Part shown: positions 54,809 through 63,746 of the stretch, one piece after another
How positions within the stretch are numbered: the stretch's first letter is position 1
Layout of the letters: each line of letters begins with the position of its first letter
NCBI GenBank assembly: GCA_018433765.1
Contig: JAHDQO010000007.1
Span: 62,001-126,000 of the forward strand
Direction: 5' to 3'
Source of the DNA: Tissierellales bacterium
Lineage (GTDB): Bacteria > Bacillota > Clostridia > Tissierellales > Sedimentibacteraceae
Length of the DNA: 64,000 bases
The notes under the pieces: generated by a model
Told to the model about the DNA's origin: nothing
The model's input: the letters and a program-made list of their open reading frames with translations, nothing else
Databases searched by the model: none
Position numbers and translations under genes: made by a program

Positions 54809-56305
54809 TCAATCAATATTAAAGTTTAAACCTAATCGTTCATACTGCTCTATTGGAGCATTGTTTTGTTTCATTAGTTTTATAATATGATTTTCCATTT
54901 CTTTTTCTACTTCACTATTTATTGTTTCATTTTGCTGCAAAGGATCATTTTCAATATTATATAAAAGATTTCCTCCCTCAAATAACCCTTCTATCGGGAA
55001 TATCATAGGTCTAAAATCATTCGTTCCCGCAATTTTCATTATTCTACATCCTTTAGTAAAATCAAATGGTTCACTTAATTGAATATCGCTTAATTCATTA
55101 ATGGAAAAAGGATTTTTCATATGAGTAGGCATTAACGTATAATTATTTATTAAAAATTCATTTCCTTTTGCTGGAGCTCTCATATATACATATCGTCCAT
55201 CTGTACAATTAACATGTCCACCATGAATTCCAAATAATGCTGCTTCTCTTACACTTTTATCGTTATTAATTGTTTCTTTAAGAGGTTTTCCCTGCATGTC
55301 TTCAGGTATATCTACATTAAAATACTCAAGTAATGTAGGTGCAATATCTATAGTTTGAACTAACGCATTACGATGCTCATCTTTTATTTTACATCGGGGA
55401 TCCCATATAAATAAAGGTATATGTGCAATTTCATTATAGAAAGGCTGTAGACATTTTCCCCACCAATCATGTTCTCCTAAAAGAAAACCATGATCTGTGT
55501 TAACTATAAGCATAGTATCTTTCCACATATCCAATTCATCCATAGCATTAAGAACTTTTCCAAGATATGTATCACACATACTAACAAGTGCTGCATATTC
55601 ATATCTACAGTGCTGTACTTGCTCTTCTGTTTCTTTTACACGATGATAGTTAGGCCAATCAAATACAGCTCCATCATAATCATGCTTATAAAGTTCTTTG
55701 TATTTATTATTAGTAAAAAAAGGCTCATGTGGATCAAATGTTTCTATCTGTAAAAACCAATTATCTTCTTTATAATTAGTTTTAATAAACTCTAATCCTT
55801 TTCTAAAAGTTTTAGCTTGCGGCTGGTTTTTTTCATCTTGCATATACATACGATTAACCCAGTCCTGTCTTCCCCAATTGCCGCTTTTCCCATCTATATG
55901 TTCAGGTATTTCCAAATCACCGAGATATCCTTTCCATGGATCACCTTCTTGTCCCCTTGAACATTCCCATGAGCTGTATTTTGTATGATATGTACAGCCT
56001 CCATCTTCCCAATAATGCCAATGATCACTAACTAGATGAGTATATATTCCTTTCATCTTAAGAATTTCAGGCATAGAATCATCAAATGGTTCTAAAGGTC
56101 CCCAACTCCTATGAAGAAAATTATATCTTCCAGTATGTAATTCCCTTCTTGCTGGCATACAAGGCATACTTCCAACATAACAATTATCAAAAGCTACCGT
56201 CTTTCTAGCTAGCCTTTCAAAGTTTGGAGCTTTTATCGATTCACACCCATAAGGTGGTAACATATGTCGATTTAATGAATCAAACATCACCATAATTGCT
56301 TTCAT
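54809..56305 (-). CDS. Cys-type sulfatase
   Basis: 498 residues, no signal peptide, so cytoplasmic. FDSLNRHMLPPYG provides the first metal Asp; CMPARRELHTG (C49, P51, R53) is the formylglycine motif with Cys; VNTDHGFLLGEHDWWGK has further metal ligands. The same fold includes phosphonate monoester hydrolases, so the cleaved ester may be sulfate or phosphate/phosphonate. Start ATG 56305. It is co-encoded with its likely maturase, a nucleoside importer and a phosphorylase, so the substrate may be a sulfated nucleoside (inference). Confidence 0.92.
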   Translation of the reverse strand: MKAIMVMFDSLNRHMLPPYGCESIKAPNFERLARKTVAFDNCYVGSMPCMPARRELHTGRYNFLHRSWGPLEPFDDSMPEILKMKGIYTHLVSDHWHYWEDGGCTYHTKYSSWECSRGQEGDPWKGYLGDLEIPEHIDGKSGNWGRQDWVNRMYMQDEKNQPQAKTFRKGLEFIKTNYKEDNWFLQIETFDPHEPFFTNNKYKELYKHDYDGAVFDWPNYHRVKETEEQVQHCRYEYAALVSMCDTYLGKVLNAMDELDMWKDTMLIVNTDHGFLLGEHDWWGKCLQPFYNEIAHIPLFIWDPRCKIKDEHRNALVQTIDIAPTLLEYFNVDIPEDMQGKPLKETINNDKSVREAALFGIHGGHVNCTDGRYVYMRAPAKGNEFLINNYTLMPTHMKNPFSINELSDIQLSEPFDFTKGCRIMKIAGTNDFRPMIFPIEGLFEGGNLLYNIENDPLQQNETINSEVEKEMENHIIKLMKQNNAPIEQYERLGLNFNID

Positions 56306-56335
56306 AAAATCCCTCTTTTCTACGTTTAATCATAT

Positions 56336-57226
56336 TTAATCTTCAACATTTTTTCCTAAACCAGCTGGTGGTCTAATATATCTAACTGCAAACATAAGAA
56401 CTAGTAACGTCACAATATAGGGAATCATTTGAATTAATTGTCCCGGAATATTATCACCCGATAGCACCAATTGTATTGAATCAGCAAACCCAAATAGAAG
56501 TCCTCCTCCTAATGCTCCAACTGGATTATATCGACCTAAAATATTAACAACTACCGCAATATAACCACGTCCTGCTGTCATTTCACGTACAAAAAGATTA
56601 ACGTGGTCGATTGACAAGTACGCTCCACTCAATCCCGCTAATATACCAGTAATGATTACACTTATATATTTAACTCTATTAACATTTATACCTACTGTAC
56701 TTGCTGCTTTTGGATGTTCTCCTACCATACGAAGGCGTAGTCCAAAAGTTGTTTTAAAAATTACTATCCATGATAAAATAACTACTAATATCATTACACA
56801 TACAAGCGGTGATATTTCTCCTAATATAGGAATATGGATAGGACTTATACTATTTACCTCGGGAGAATTACCTCGATTTCCCCATATTGTCTGCAATAGA
56901 ACTGTTGTAATACCTGACGCTAATAAATTTAATCCTATGCCGCTTATAACATGATCAACTTTATATCTAATTGTTAATATACCATGAAACAAAGATATAA
57001 TAACTCCACCAATAATACCAGCTAGTAACCCTATCAAAACATTACCGGCAATATATGAACCTAATGCAGCACAAAAAGCTCCCGCCAGCATCATGCCTTC
57101 TAATCCTAAAGCCATGATTCCAGCTCTTGCAGAAAACACACCAGCTACAGCTGCAAGTGTTATAGGGACACTCATTCTAATGGTTGAAATTAAAATTATG
57201 TCTATCTTATCTAATAAACTACCCAT
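56336..57226 (-). CDS. nupQ: Nucleoside ABC transporter permease (NupQ/BmpD-like)
   Basis: 296 residues with eight or more hydrophobic segments in the branched-chain-permease fold (SVPITLAAVAGVFSARAGIMALGLEGMML). Its start at 57226 overlaps the stop of the other permease gene by one base, showing a tight operon. Together with the second permease, the ATPase and the BMP lipoprotein it forms a complete importer of purine nucleosides or similar compounds. Confidence 0.9.
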   Translation of the reverse strand: MGSLLDKIDIILISTIRMSVPITLAAVAGVFSARAGIMALGLEGMMLAGAFCAALGSYIAGNVLIGLLAGIIGGVIISLFHGILTIRYKVDHVISGIGLNLLASGITTVLLQTIWGNRGNSPEVNSISPIHIPILGEISPLVCVMILVVILSWIVIFKTTFGLRLRMVGEHPKAASTVGINVNRVKYISVIITGILAGLSGAYLSIDHVNLFVREMTAGRGYIAVVVNILGRYNPVGALGGGLLFGFADSIQLVLSGDNIPGQLIQMIPYIVTLLVLMFAVRYIRPPAGLGKNVED

Positions 57227-58302
57227 TATTTATCCCCCTTCTTTTTAAATATATTCAAAATACTACCTACTAATTTAGGTGATGCTACAAAAATTACAAC
57301 TAACGCTTGTATTACAAATACAAAATCCATCGGAATATGTGCAATACGATTTACAGTTATTGCTCCTGCTTTTATAGCTCCAAAAAGTATGCCTGAAAAA
57401 AAAGTCAGTACAGGATTGTTTGCTACAAGAGCTGATACTGCAACACCTTCGAATCCATAGCCTGGAGAAAATCCGTCTATAAAAGAATGATTGATTCCCA
57501 TTACTTGTCCTGCTCCACCTAATCCAGCTATTGCACCACTTATAAACATAGTGATTATTACAACTCGATCAATTTTAATGCCTGCTGTTTCAGCTGCTCG
57601 TTTGTTTTTACCTGTTACTTCTATTTCATAACCTAAAGGAGTTTTATAAAATATAAAAGCTATTACCGCTATTGTTAAAGCAGCTAATAATATTGCTGCA
57701 GATAACTGATATTGAGAAAAAAACCTCGGTAGTTTTGCACTATCAAATATAGGCTTAGTTTGTGCCATCATACCTTCTGGATTTTTTAAAGGATAATTAA
57801 CTAGATATCCAGTTAAATTTATAGCAACAAAGTTTAACATAATTGTAGTAATAACTTCATTTGAACCAAAACGGACTTTAAGAAAACCTACTAGTGCTGC
57901 CCAAAGTCCTCCAGCTATTGCTGCTGCAAGTAATACCAATGGAATATGAATATATGCTGGACAACCTTTAATATAAGCTCCAACTATTGCTGCTGCAAAA
58001 GCACCTATAAATAATTGACCTTCCGTTCCAACGTTTAACATACCTCCACGAATTGCTACTGCAAATGCTAATCCAGAAAAAATAAGTGGTGTAGCTTGTG
58101 TTAAAGTCATTATAAATGCAGGGAAACTACCAAAAGCTCCAATAAAAATAGCTGCATATGCATCAATAGGAGAATACCCATTTGCAAGAAAAAACACACC
58201 ACCTACAATTAAAGCTAGTATTAAAGATAAAAAAAGCACTATTGTATTGGATATGCCTTTTGCTGCATATAGTTTATCTAAAATTTTTACATTACTTTTC
58301 AT
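57226..58302 (-). CDS. nupP: Nucleoside ABC transporter permease (NupP-like)
   Basis: 358 residues, nine or ten hydrophobic segments, with the typical FSGLAFAVAIRGGMLNVGTEGQLFIGA, VTGKNKRAAETAGI and GFEGVAVSALVA segments. Start ATG 58302 follows GAGAGGTGATGACCT. It lies six bases after the ATPase gene. It pairs with the second permease. Confidence 0.92.
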   Translation of the reverse strand: MKSNVKILDKLYAAKGISNTIVLFLSLILALIVGGVFFLANGYSPIDAYAAIFIGAFGSFPAFIMTLTQATPLIFSGLAFAVAIRGGMLNVGTEGQLFIGAFAAAIVGAYIKGCPAYIHIPLVLLAAAIAGGLWAALVGFLKVRFGSNEVITTIMLNFVAINLTGYLVNYPLKNPEGMMAQTKPIFDSAKLPRFFSQYQLSAAILLAALTIAVIAFIFYKTPLGYEIEVTGKNKRAAETAGIKIDRVVIITMFISGAIAGLGGAGQVMGINHSFIDGFSPGYGFEGVAVSALVANNPVLTFFSGILFGAIKAGAITVNRIAHIPMDFVFVIQALVVIFVASPKLVGSILNIFKKKGDK

Positions 58303-58308
58303 AGGTCA

Positions 58309-59829
58309 TCACCTCTCTTCATTAGAAATTTTTCCACCAGTCATTAATATGCCTAGATCAGTATCCGTAAAGTCATCAGTAACTCCTTGAGCTACTACAC
58401 ACCCCTTATAAAGTATTACAATACGATCACTTAAACTTTTTATTTCATCTAAATCTGCGGAAATCAAAAGTATTGCTTTTCCTTCATCACGAAATTCTAT
58501 CATCTTATGATGAATATATTCTATAGCTCCAACATCAACTCCACGGGTAGGTTGAGCAGCAATAACCACTTCTGGATTTTGTGCAAATATACGACCTATA
58601 ATAACTTTCTGCTGATTTCCACCTGACAGTGTTCCAACGTGTATTTCTTCATTTACTGCTTTTATTTTAAATGTTTTTATTAGATGTCTTGCATATTTAC
58701 CTATTACATTATTAAGAAAAATTCCTTTTTTAATAAATCGATTAATTCTATGATATCCTAAAATACAATTGTTTTTGATACTCATATCTAATACCAACCC
58801 GCGTTCACCACGGTCTTCAGGAATATGTCCTATTCCAGACTTAATAAACTCATCTGCACCTGCATTATTACTTATTTCATGTTCTCCAATTTTAAGACAC
58901 ATTTTATCAGGCTTTCTCAGCCCTGTTAAAACCTCAATTAGCTCAGTTTGACCATTACCCTCAACACCAGCTATACCTAATATTTCTCCCTTTCTTAAAT
59001 ATAAATTAATATCTTTCAAACAGAATCTATCGCCATTTTTCAAGCATAAATTCTGTACTTCAAATAACTTATCTCCAACATTAGTAGATCTGCATTTTAC
59101 TCCCATTTTAACTTCTCTACCTACCATCATATTTGCTAACTCATTAGCTGATGTATCTTTAGGTAAAACAGTTCCAATCGTTTTGCCATCACGAAGTACA
59201 GTAACTTTATCAGAAACTTCCATTATTTCATGAAGTTTATGAGTAATAAGAATAATGCTCATACCTTTTTGTTTTAGCTGTCTTAAAGTAGTAAAAAGTT
59301 CTTTAACTTCTAGAGGTGTAAGTACTGCTGTTGGCTCATCAAGAATAAGAATTTCCACACCGCGATAAAGAGCTTTTAATATTTCTATACGCTGTCTTTC
59401 ACCAACAGAAAGTTCTTCTACCTTCTTTCTAGGATCAATCGTAAATCCTACATCTTTAGCTAGCTTATCAACTTCAGATATTGCTTTGTGTAAATCAAAA
59501 AACAGTCCATTCTTTGGTTCTGCTCCAGCTACTATGTTTTCCGCTATCGTTAAAACAGGTACTAGCATAAAATGCTGGTGTACCATTCCAATTCCTAATT
59601 TGATAGCTTCTATAGGACTGTTTATTCTAACATCCTTTCCTTTAATGCTAATTGTTCCCATATTGGGTTGGTGCATACCATAAAGAACTTTCATAAGTGT
59701 AGACTTCCCTGCACCATTCTCTCCTAATAATGCATGAATTTCGCCCTTATTAATAGAAAAATCAACATTATCTAGAGCCTTAACTCCTGGAAATTCTTTA
59801 GAAATGCCATGCATTTCAACCGCATTCAT
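58309..59829 (-). CDS. nupO: Nucleoside ABC transporter ATPase, two ATPase domains
   Basis: 506 residues from ATG 59829. First domain: GENGAGKSTLMKVL, LSVGERQRIEILKAL, ILDEPTAVL. Second domain: GVEGNGQTELIE (a degenerate Walker A, normal here) and LSGGNQQKVIIGRI. It is the RbsA/MglA-like fused ATPase of the Nup type. The upstream frame extends to 59880, but GGAGG lies 13-14 nt before 59829, and homologues begin near this ATG. The BMP lipoprotein gene is 88 nt upstream. Confidence 0.92.
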   Translation of the reverse strand: MNAVEMHGISKEFPGVKALDNVDFSINKGEIHALLGENGAGKSTLMKVLYGMHQPNMGTISIKGKDVRINSPIEAIKLGIGMVHQHFMLVPVLTIAENIVAGAEPKNGLFFDLHKAISEVDKLAKDVGFTIDPRKKVEELSVGERQRIEILKALYRGVEILILDEPTAVLTPLEVKELFTTLRQLKQKGMSIILITHKLHEIMEVSDKVTVLRDGKTIGTVLPKDTSANELANMMVGREVKMGVKCRSTNVGDKLFEVQNLCLKNGDRFCLKDINLYLRKGEILGIAGVEGNGQTELIEVLTGLRKPDKMCLKIGEHEISNNAGADEFIKSGIGHIPEDRGERGLVLDMSIKNNCILGYHRINRFIKKGIFLNNVIGKYARHLIKTFKIKAVNEEIHVGTLSGGNQQKVIIGRIFAQNPEVVIAAQPTRGVDVGAIEYIHHKMIEFRDEGKAILLISADLDEIKSLSDRIVILYKGCVVAQGVTDDFTDTDLGILMTGGKISNEER

Positions 59830-59917
59830 AATAAAAATCAATCCTCCTTCTCGGAAATACAGGGCAAAGGTTATATACACCTTTACCCTTTATTGTTGTC
59901 TATTCATATTAATTCTA

Positions 59918-60988
59918 TTATTTAACAGGATTGTTCTTAAGCCATTCATCAATATCTTCAAGAGTTTTAGGAAGAGATAATTCATCTGAAACAACTAATT
60001 GTTTGACTTCTTCAACTTTTTCAATTATTTCTGGAGACAGTTTTACATTGCTGTCTTCTACAGAATATCCAACTGCATCTTGTTTTATTCCCCATGTATG
60101 TAAACCAGCTTCCCATTTATCTTCTGTTAATAATTTTACTTCATCAAATACTATTTTAGGAAGATTGTACGTAGCTGTAGCAATAATCTGATCAGGTTTT
60201 ATATGATTCTGGTTTGCTCCTGTACCCATAGCATATCCATTAGCAGTCTCAGCAGCATTAAAAACTCCTAATCCTGAACCACCTGCTGCTTGAAGTATTA
60301 TATCCGCTCCACGTTCATACATAGAAGTTGATATTTCCTTAGCCTTTCCAGGGTCTGACCAAGAGCCTACAATACCTGTAAGAATTTCAGCATCTCTATT
60401 TATATATTTTACTCCTGCTGTAAAACCTGTCATAGCAGAACGTAATAAAGGACTGTCTGCACCTATAACAATACCTACAGTGTTTTCAGAATTTATATTT
60501 TCTAAACTAGTATCTTTAGTAGTTAATCCTGCAAGAACACCGCTTAAGAAAGTCTGCTCTTCAAAGTTTTTAAATATAGAACTAACATTTTCACATTCAA
60601 CTTTTGCATCAACAATTGTAAATTTTTGCTGTGGAAATTCATCAGCAACTTTTTTCAATGCTTCAGACGATTCATATCCTAAAGCTAAAATCAAATCATA
60701 TGAACCACTTTGAGCAAATTCACGAAAATAAACTTCAAAATCACCATTTGAACGCGGTTCAGAATAGTCAAATTCAATACTTAATTCTTCTTCTGCTCTC
60801 TGCAATGCTCCGTAAGCCATATCATTAAAGTTTTTATCCCCTAATCCTTGAGTTGTTAAAACAATACCAATACGAATTGCATCACTTTCACCCATGTCAA
60901 TCGATTTTCCGCCACAACCAGCTAAACTTGTAACAATAACTGCTATTAAAAACACTACAACTACTTTTTTAAAAATTTTGCTATTCAT
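59918..60988 (-). CDS. BMP-family nucleoside-binding lipoprotein
   Basis: 356 residues with a signal peptide and lipobox SLAGC at about 21-25. The BMP/PnrA fold is shown by IRIGIVLTTQGLGDKNFNDMAYG, LALGYESSEALKKVAD, and ILQAAGGSGLGVFNAAE. It binds purine nucleosides or other ligands outside the cell and hands them to the Nup permeases. Start ATG 60988 follows AAGGAGGAAATAAGT. Relatives bind guanosine, inosine or adenosine; ligand here unknown, perhaps modified. Confidence 0.92.
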   Translation of the reverse strand: MNSKIFKKVVVVFLIAVIVTSLAGCGGKSIDMGESDAIRIGIVLTTQGLGDKNFNDMAYGALQRAEEELSIEFDYSEPRSNGDFEVYFREFAQSGSYDLILALGYESSEALKKVADEFPQQKFTIVDAKVECENVSSIFKNFEEQTFLSGVLAGLTTKDTSLENINSENTVGIVIGADSPLLRSAMTGFTAGVKYINRDAEILTGIVGSWSDPGKAKEISTSMYERGADIILQAAGGSGLGVFNAAETANGYAMGTGANQNHIKPDQIIATATYNLPKIVFDEVKLLTEDKWEAGLHTWGIKQDAVGYSVEDSNVKLSPEIIEKVEEVKQLVVSDELSLPKTLEDIDEWLKNNPVK

Positions 60989-61007
60989 ACTTATTTCCTC
61001 CTTATTT

Positions 61008-62258
61008 TTATTCTGCCCAGCTGTTTAAATATTTTTCTTGTTCATTTGTTAAACTATCTATCTCTATTCCCCATGCCCTTAATTTTAATCTTGCAACTCT
61101 TTCATCAATTTCTTGAGGAACATCAATTACTCTAGATCCTACTTTTTTATAATTATTCATAATATAGCTAGCACATAATGCTTGAAGTGAAAAACTCATA
61201 TCCATTATTTCAGCTGCATGTCCATTTCCAGCTGCAATATTTACAAGAGCTGCTTCGCATAAAAGGTTTAACCATCTTCCATCAGACATTTTATACCCCA
61301 TAATATTTTCTCTCTGTTCTTTCTTTTCTACAGCTAATTTTTCCAAATCATCAACATTAATTTCTATATTAAAATGCCCTGCATTGCAAAAAATAGCACC
61401 GTCTTTCATAACTTTATAATGCTCACCAGTTATTACATCATTACATCCTGTAGCTGTAATAAATATATCCCCTATTTTAGCAGCTACAGACATTTTCATA
61501 ACTTTAAAACCATCCATAACTGCTTCCATTGCTTTAATAGGATCAATTTCACAAACTATTACTGATGCTCCTAAGCCTTTAGCTCTCATAGCAATACCTT
61601 TACCGCACCATCCATAGCCTATTACAACAGCATCTTTACCTCCTGCTATTAAATTAGTTGTTGCATTAATAGCATCCCATGTTGATTGACCTGTACCGTA
61701 TCTATTATCAAACAAATGCTTACAATATCCATCATTTATAGCAACCATCGGAAACTTTAAACATCCTTCTCTTTCCATCGCTTTATTTCTTAATACTCCA
61801 GTAGTTGTTTCTTCACAACCTCCTAAAACATTAGGCAATAACTCTTTTCTTTCCGTATGAAGAAGTTGTACCAAGTCTCCTCCATCGTCAATAATTATGT
61901 TAGGTCCAAAATCAACAGTTTGATTTAAGTGCTGTAGATATTCTTCTCTTGTAGAGTTATACCATGCATATACATTAAGTCCATCTTCAACAAGTGCTGC
62001 TACAACATCATCCTGTGTCGATAAAGAATTACTGCCGGTTACAGCTACTTCTGCTCCTCCAGCCGCTATTACTTTCGCTAAATATGCAGATTTTGCCTCT
62101 AAATGAAGGGAAATCGAAACCTTTTTACCTGCAAAAGGCTTTGTTTTTATAAACTCTTCCTCTAAACCTCTTAATATAGGCATATTCTTTCTAACCCATT
62201 CAATTTTTTGTCTTCCTATAGGTGCTAACTTTATATCTCTTATTGCACTTTTCATCAT
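61008..62258 (-). CDS. Adenosylhomocysteinase family protein
   Basis: 416 residues from ATG 62258 (GGAGGTAAAG before it). SLHLEAKSAYLAKVI, TQDDVVAAL, EETTTGVLR, CKHLFDNRYG (Lys and Asp of the active site) and the NAD loop GYGWCGKGIAMRAKG are intact. The C-terminus ends at YLNSWAE and lacks the Lys/Tyr tail of the eukaryotic form, as in archaeal and thermophile enzymes. It splits S-adenosyl- or S-inosyl-homocysteine. Most Clostridia use MTAN/LuxS instead. As first gene of the nucleoside operon it may act on an imported thioether nucleoside (inference). Confidence 0.88.
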   Translation of the reverse strand: MMKSAIRDIKLAPIGRQKIEWVRKNMPILRGLEEEFIKTKPFAGKKVSISLHLEAKSAYLAKVIAAGGAEVAVTGSNSLSTQDDVVAALVEDGLNVYAWYNSTREEYLQHLNQTVDFGPNIIIDDGGDLVQLLHTERKELLPNVLGGCEETTTGVLRNKAMEREGCLKFPMVAINDGYCKHLFDNRYGTGQSTWDAINATTNLIAGGKDAVVIGYGWCGKGIAMRAKGLGASVIVCEIDPIKAMEAVMDGFKVMKMSVAAKIGDIFITATGCNDVITGEHYKVMKDGAIFCNAGHFNIEINVDDLEKLAVEKKEQRENIMGYKMSDGRWLNLLCEAALVNIAAGNGHAAEIMDMSFSLQALCASYIMNNYKKVGSRVIDVPQEIDERVARLKLRAWGIEIDSLTNEQEKYLNSWAE

Positions 62259-62340
62259 CTTTACCTCCAACAATATGTATAATTTAATAATAAATATTTA
62301 AATTACCCCTTTTAAAAGCAATTACATATATACAATTCAG

Positions 62341-62354
62341 TGTAAACGTTTTTA
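62341..62354. promoter_or_regulatory. LacI/cre-like operator
   Basis: TGTAAACGTTTTTA, centred on the palindrome AAACGTTT (62344-62351), covers the predicted start point of the nucleoside operon. A second partial site ATACGTTTAA lies at 62404-62413 above the -35. Both are near the divergent LacI gene, so its protein is the likely binder; CcpA is an alternative. Confidence 0.6.
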
Positions 62355-62357
62355 TTA

Positions 62358-62386
62358 ATTATACATTTAGCATTTACAAAATGCAA
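62358..62386 (-). promoter_or_regulatory. Promoter of the nucleoside/sulfatase operon
   Basis: On the minus strand TTGCAT (62386-62381), 17 nt and TATAAT (62363-62358), about 100 nt before the first gene's ATG at 62258. The LacI-type operator directly follows the -10. Confidence 0.7.
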
Positions 62387-62570
62387 CAATTATTTTAGAA
62401 AATATACGTTTAACTTTATTAAAATAATTACTTATAAATTTTTGTATTAAAGTCATATCAAAGTTTTATAACTATCATAATGAGCGCTTAAATTAGTTTT
62501 GATTTCAAAAGCTAAGTTATAATTTATAACAAAGCGAAGTTTTTGTAATATCGTTTTTATTTATTAACTA

Positions 62571-62599
62571 TTGCATTTGGTTATTAAATTTAATAAAAT
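62571..62599 (+). promoter_or_regulatory. Promoter of the LacI-family gene
   Basis: TTGCAT, 17 nt, TAAAAT; about 78 nt before the ATG at 62678. Confidence 0.55.
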
Positions 62600-62677
62600 A
62601 TATATAACATTTAATATTCGTTTGTAAAGAATTAAACTTTGCAACGTATATATTTGTTAATAAAAGGAGGCAACTTT

Positions 62678-63691
62678 ATGAATCCTACCATTAAAGATGT
62701 AGCTAAATGTGCAGGTGTTGCTATTAGCACTGTATCTCGTGTTTTAAATAATAAAGATAGAGTATCAGAAAAAACTAGGCAAAAAGTACTTCGTGCAGTA
62801 GAATTACTTAATTATCAACCTAATCTGTTAGCTCAAAGTCTTAAAAATAAACATAGTAATACTATAGGATTAATAGTTCAAGATATATCACGACCATATT
62901 TTCCTGATATTATAAAAGGAGTAGAAACTAAAGCACAAGAATATGGATTTAATGTTTTTCTTTGTGATGGTGAATGGAATACTCAAAAAATTATTTCTCA
63001 CTTTAATGTTTTACACAATAGAAATGTTGATGGTATTATTTTTTCTTCACCAATGAATTTAAACACTGATTTAATTTTTAAAATGAAACAAATTTCAAAC
63101 ACAGGTATTCCTATAGTGCTTCTTTCAAAAGAAAATAATGAATTAGGTTACTGTACCGTAAATATTGATGAAAGTGCTGGAGCTTATAAAGCTACAAATC
63201 ATTTATTGAACTTAGGTCATAAAAGAATTGCTTTTATTGGTGGTTTTAAAAACTCTTATATTACAGAGGACAGATTAGAAGGCTATCGTTTAGCTATGGG
63301 AAAAAGTAAATTATTTAGTAATAACTTAATAAAATATACTGACTTTGAAGTCGAAGGAGGAGAAAAAGCTACATTTGAACTATTAAATCAACCATCACCA
63401 CCGACAGCCATTTTAACAGTTGGAGATTTGATTGCAATAGGAGCATTAATGCAAGCCCAAAAGATGTCTGTAAAAGTGCCAAACGAACTATCAATAATAG
63501 GATTCGGAGGCATTGATTATACAAAATATACCACTCCTTCTCTCTCAACAGTTCATATTCCACGATTTGAACTAGGTCAGATAGCTATGGAAAAACTTTT
63601 TGAACAGATACAACAAGAGGTTTACAATATTGATAATGTCATACTGGATACTAAGCTTATAATTAGAGATTCATGTAGTAGTATTCACTAA
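62678..63691 (+). CDS. LacI-family repressor
   Basis: 337 residues from ATG 62678 (AAAAGGAGGCAACTTT before it); a longer frame from 62639 has no ribosome site. The HTH is TIKDVAKCAGVAISTVSRVLNN (split as IKDVAKCAGVAIS and TVSRVLNN) at about 3-24, with the hinge helix LLAQSLKN. The sugar/nucleoside-binding domain follows (GLIVQDISRPYFPDIIKG; GHKRIAFIGG). It diverges from the nucleoside/sulfatase operon and is its likely local repressor, perhaps with a nucleoside as inducer, as in CytR and PurR. Confidence 0.92.
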   Translation: MNPTIKDVAKCAGVAISTVSRVLNNKDRVSEKTRQKVLRAVELLNYQPNLLAQSLKNKHSNTIGLIVQDISRPYFPDIIKGVETKAQEYGFNVFLCDGEWNTQKIISHFNVLHNRNVDGIIFSSPMNLNTDLIFKMKQISNTGIPIVLLSKENNELGYCTVNIDESAGAYKATNHLLNLGHKRIAFIGGFKNSYITEDRLEGYRLAMGKSKLFSNNLIKYTDFEVEGGEKATFELLNQPSPPTAILTVGDLIAIGALMQAQKMSVKVPNELSIIGFGGIDYTKYTTPSLSTVHIPRFELGQIAMEKLFEQIQQEVYNIDNVILDTKLIIRDSCSSIH

Positions 63692-63746
63692 AATAATTTT
63701 AACTATATTGTATAATAATATATAAATTATCAATGGGGGTGATTTT

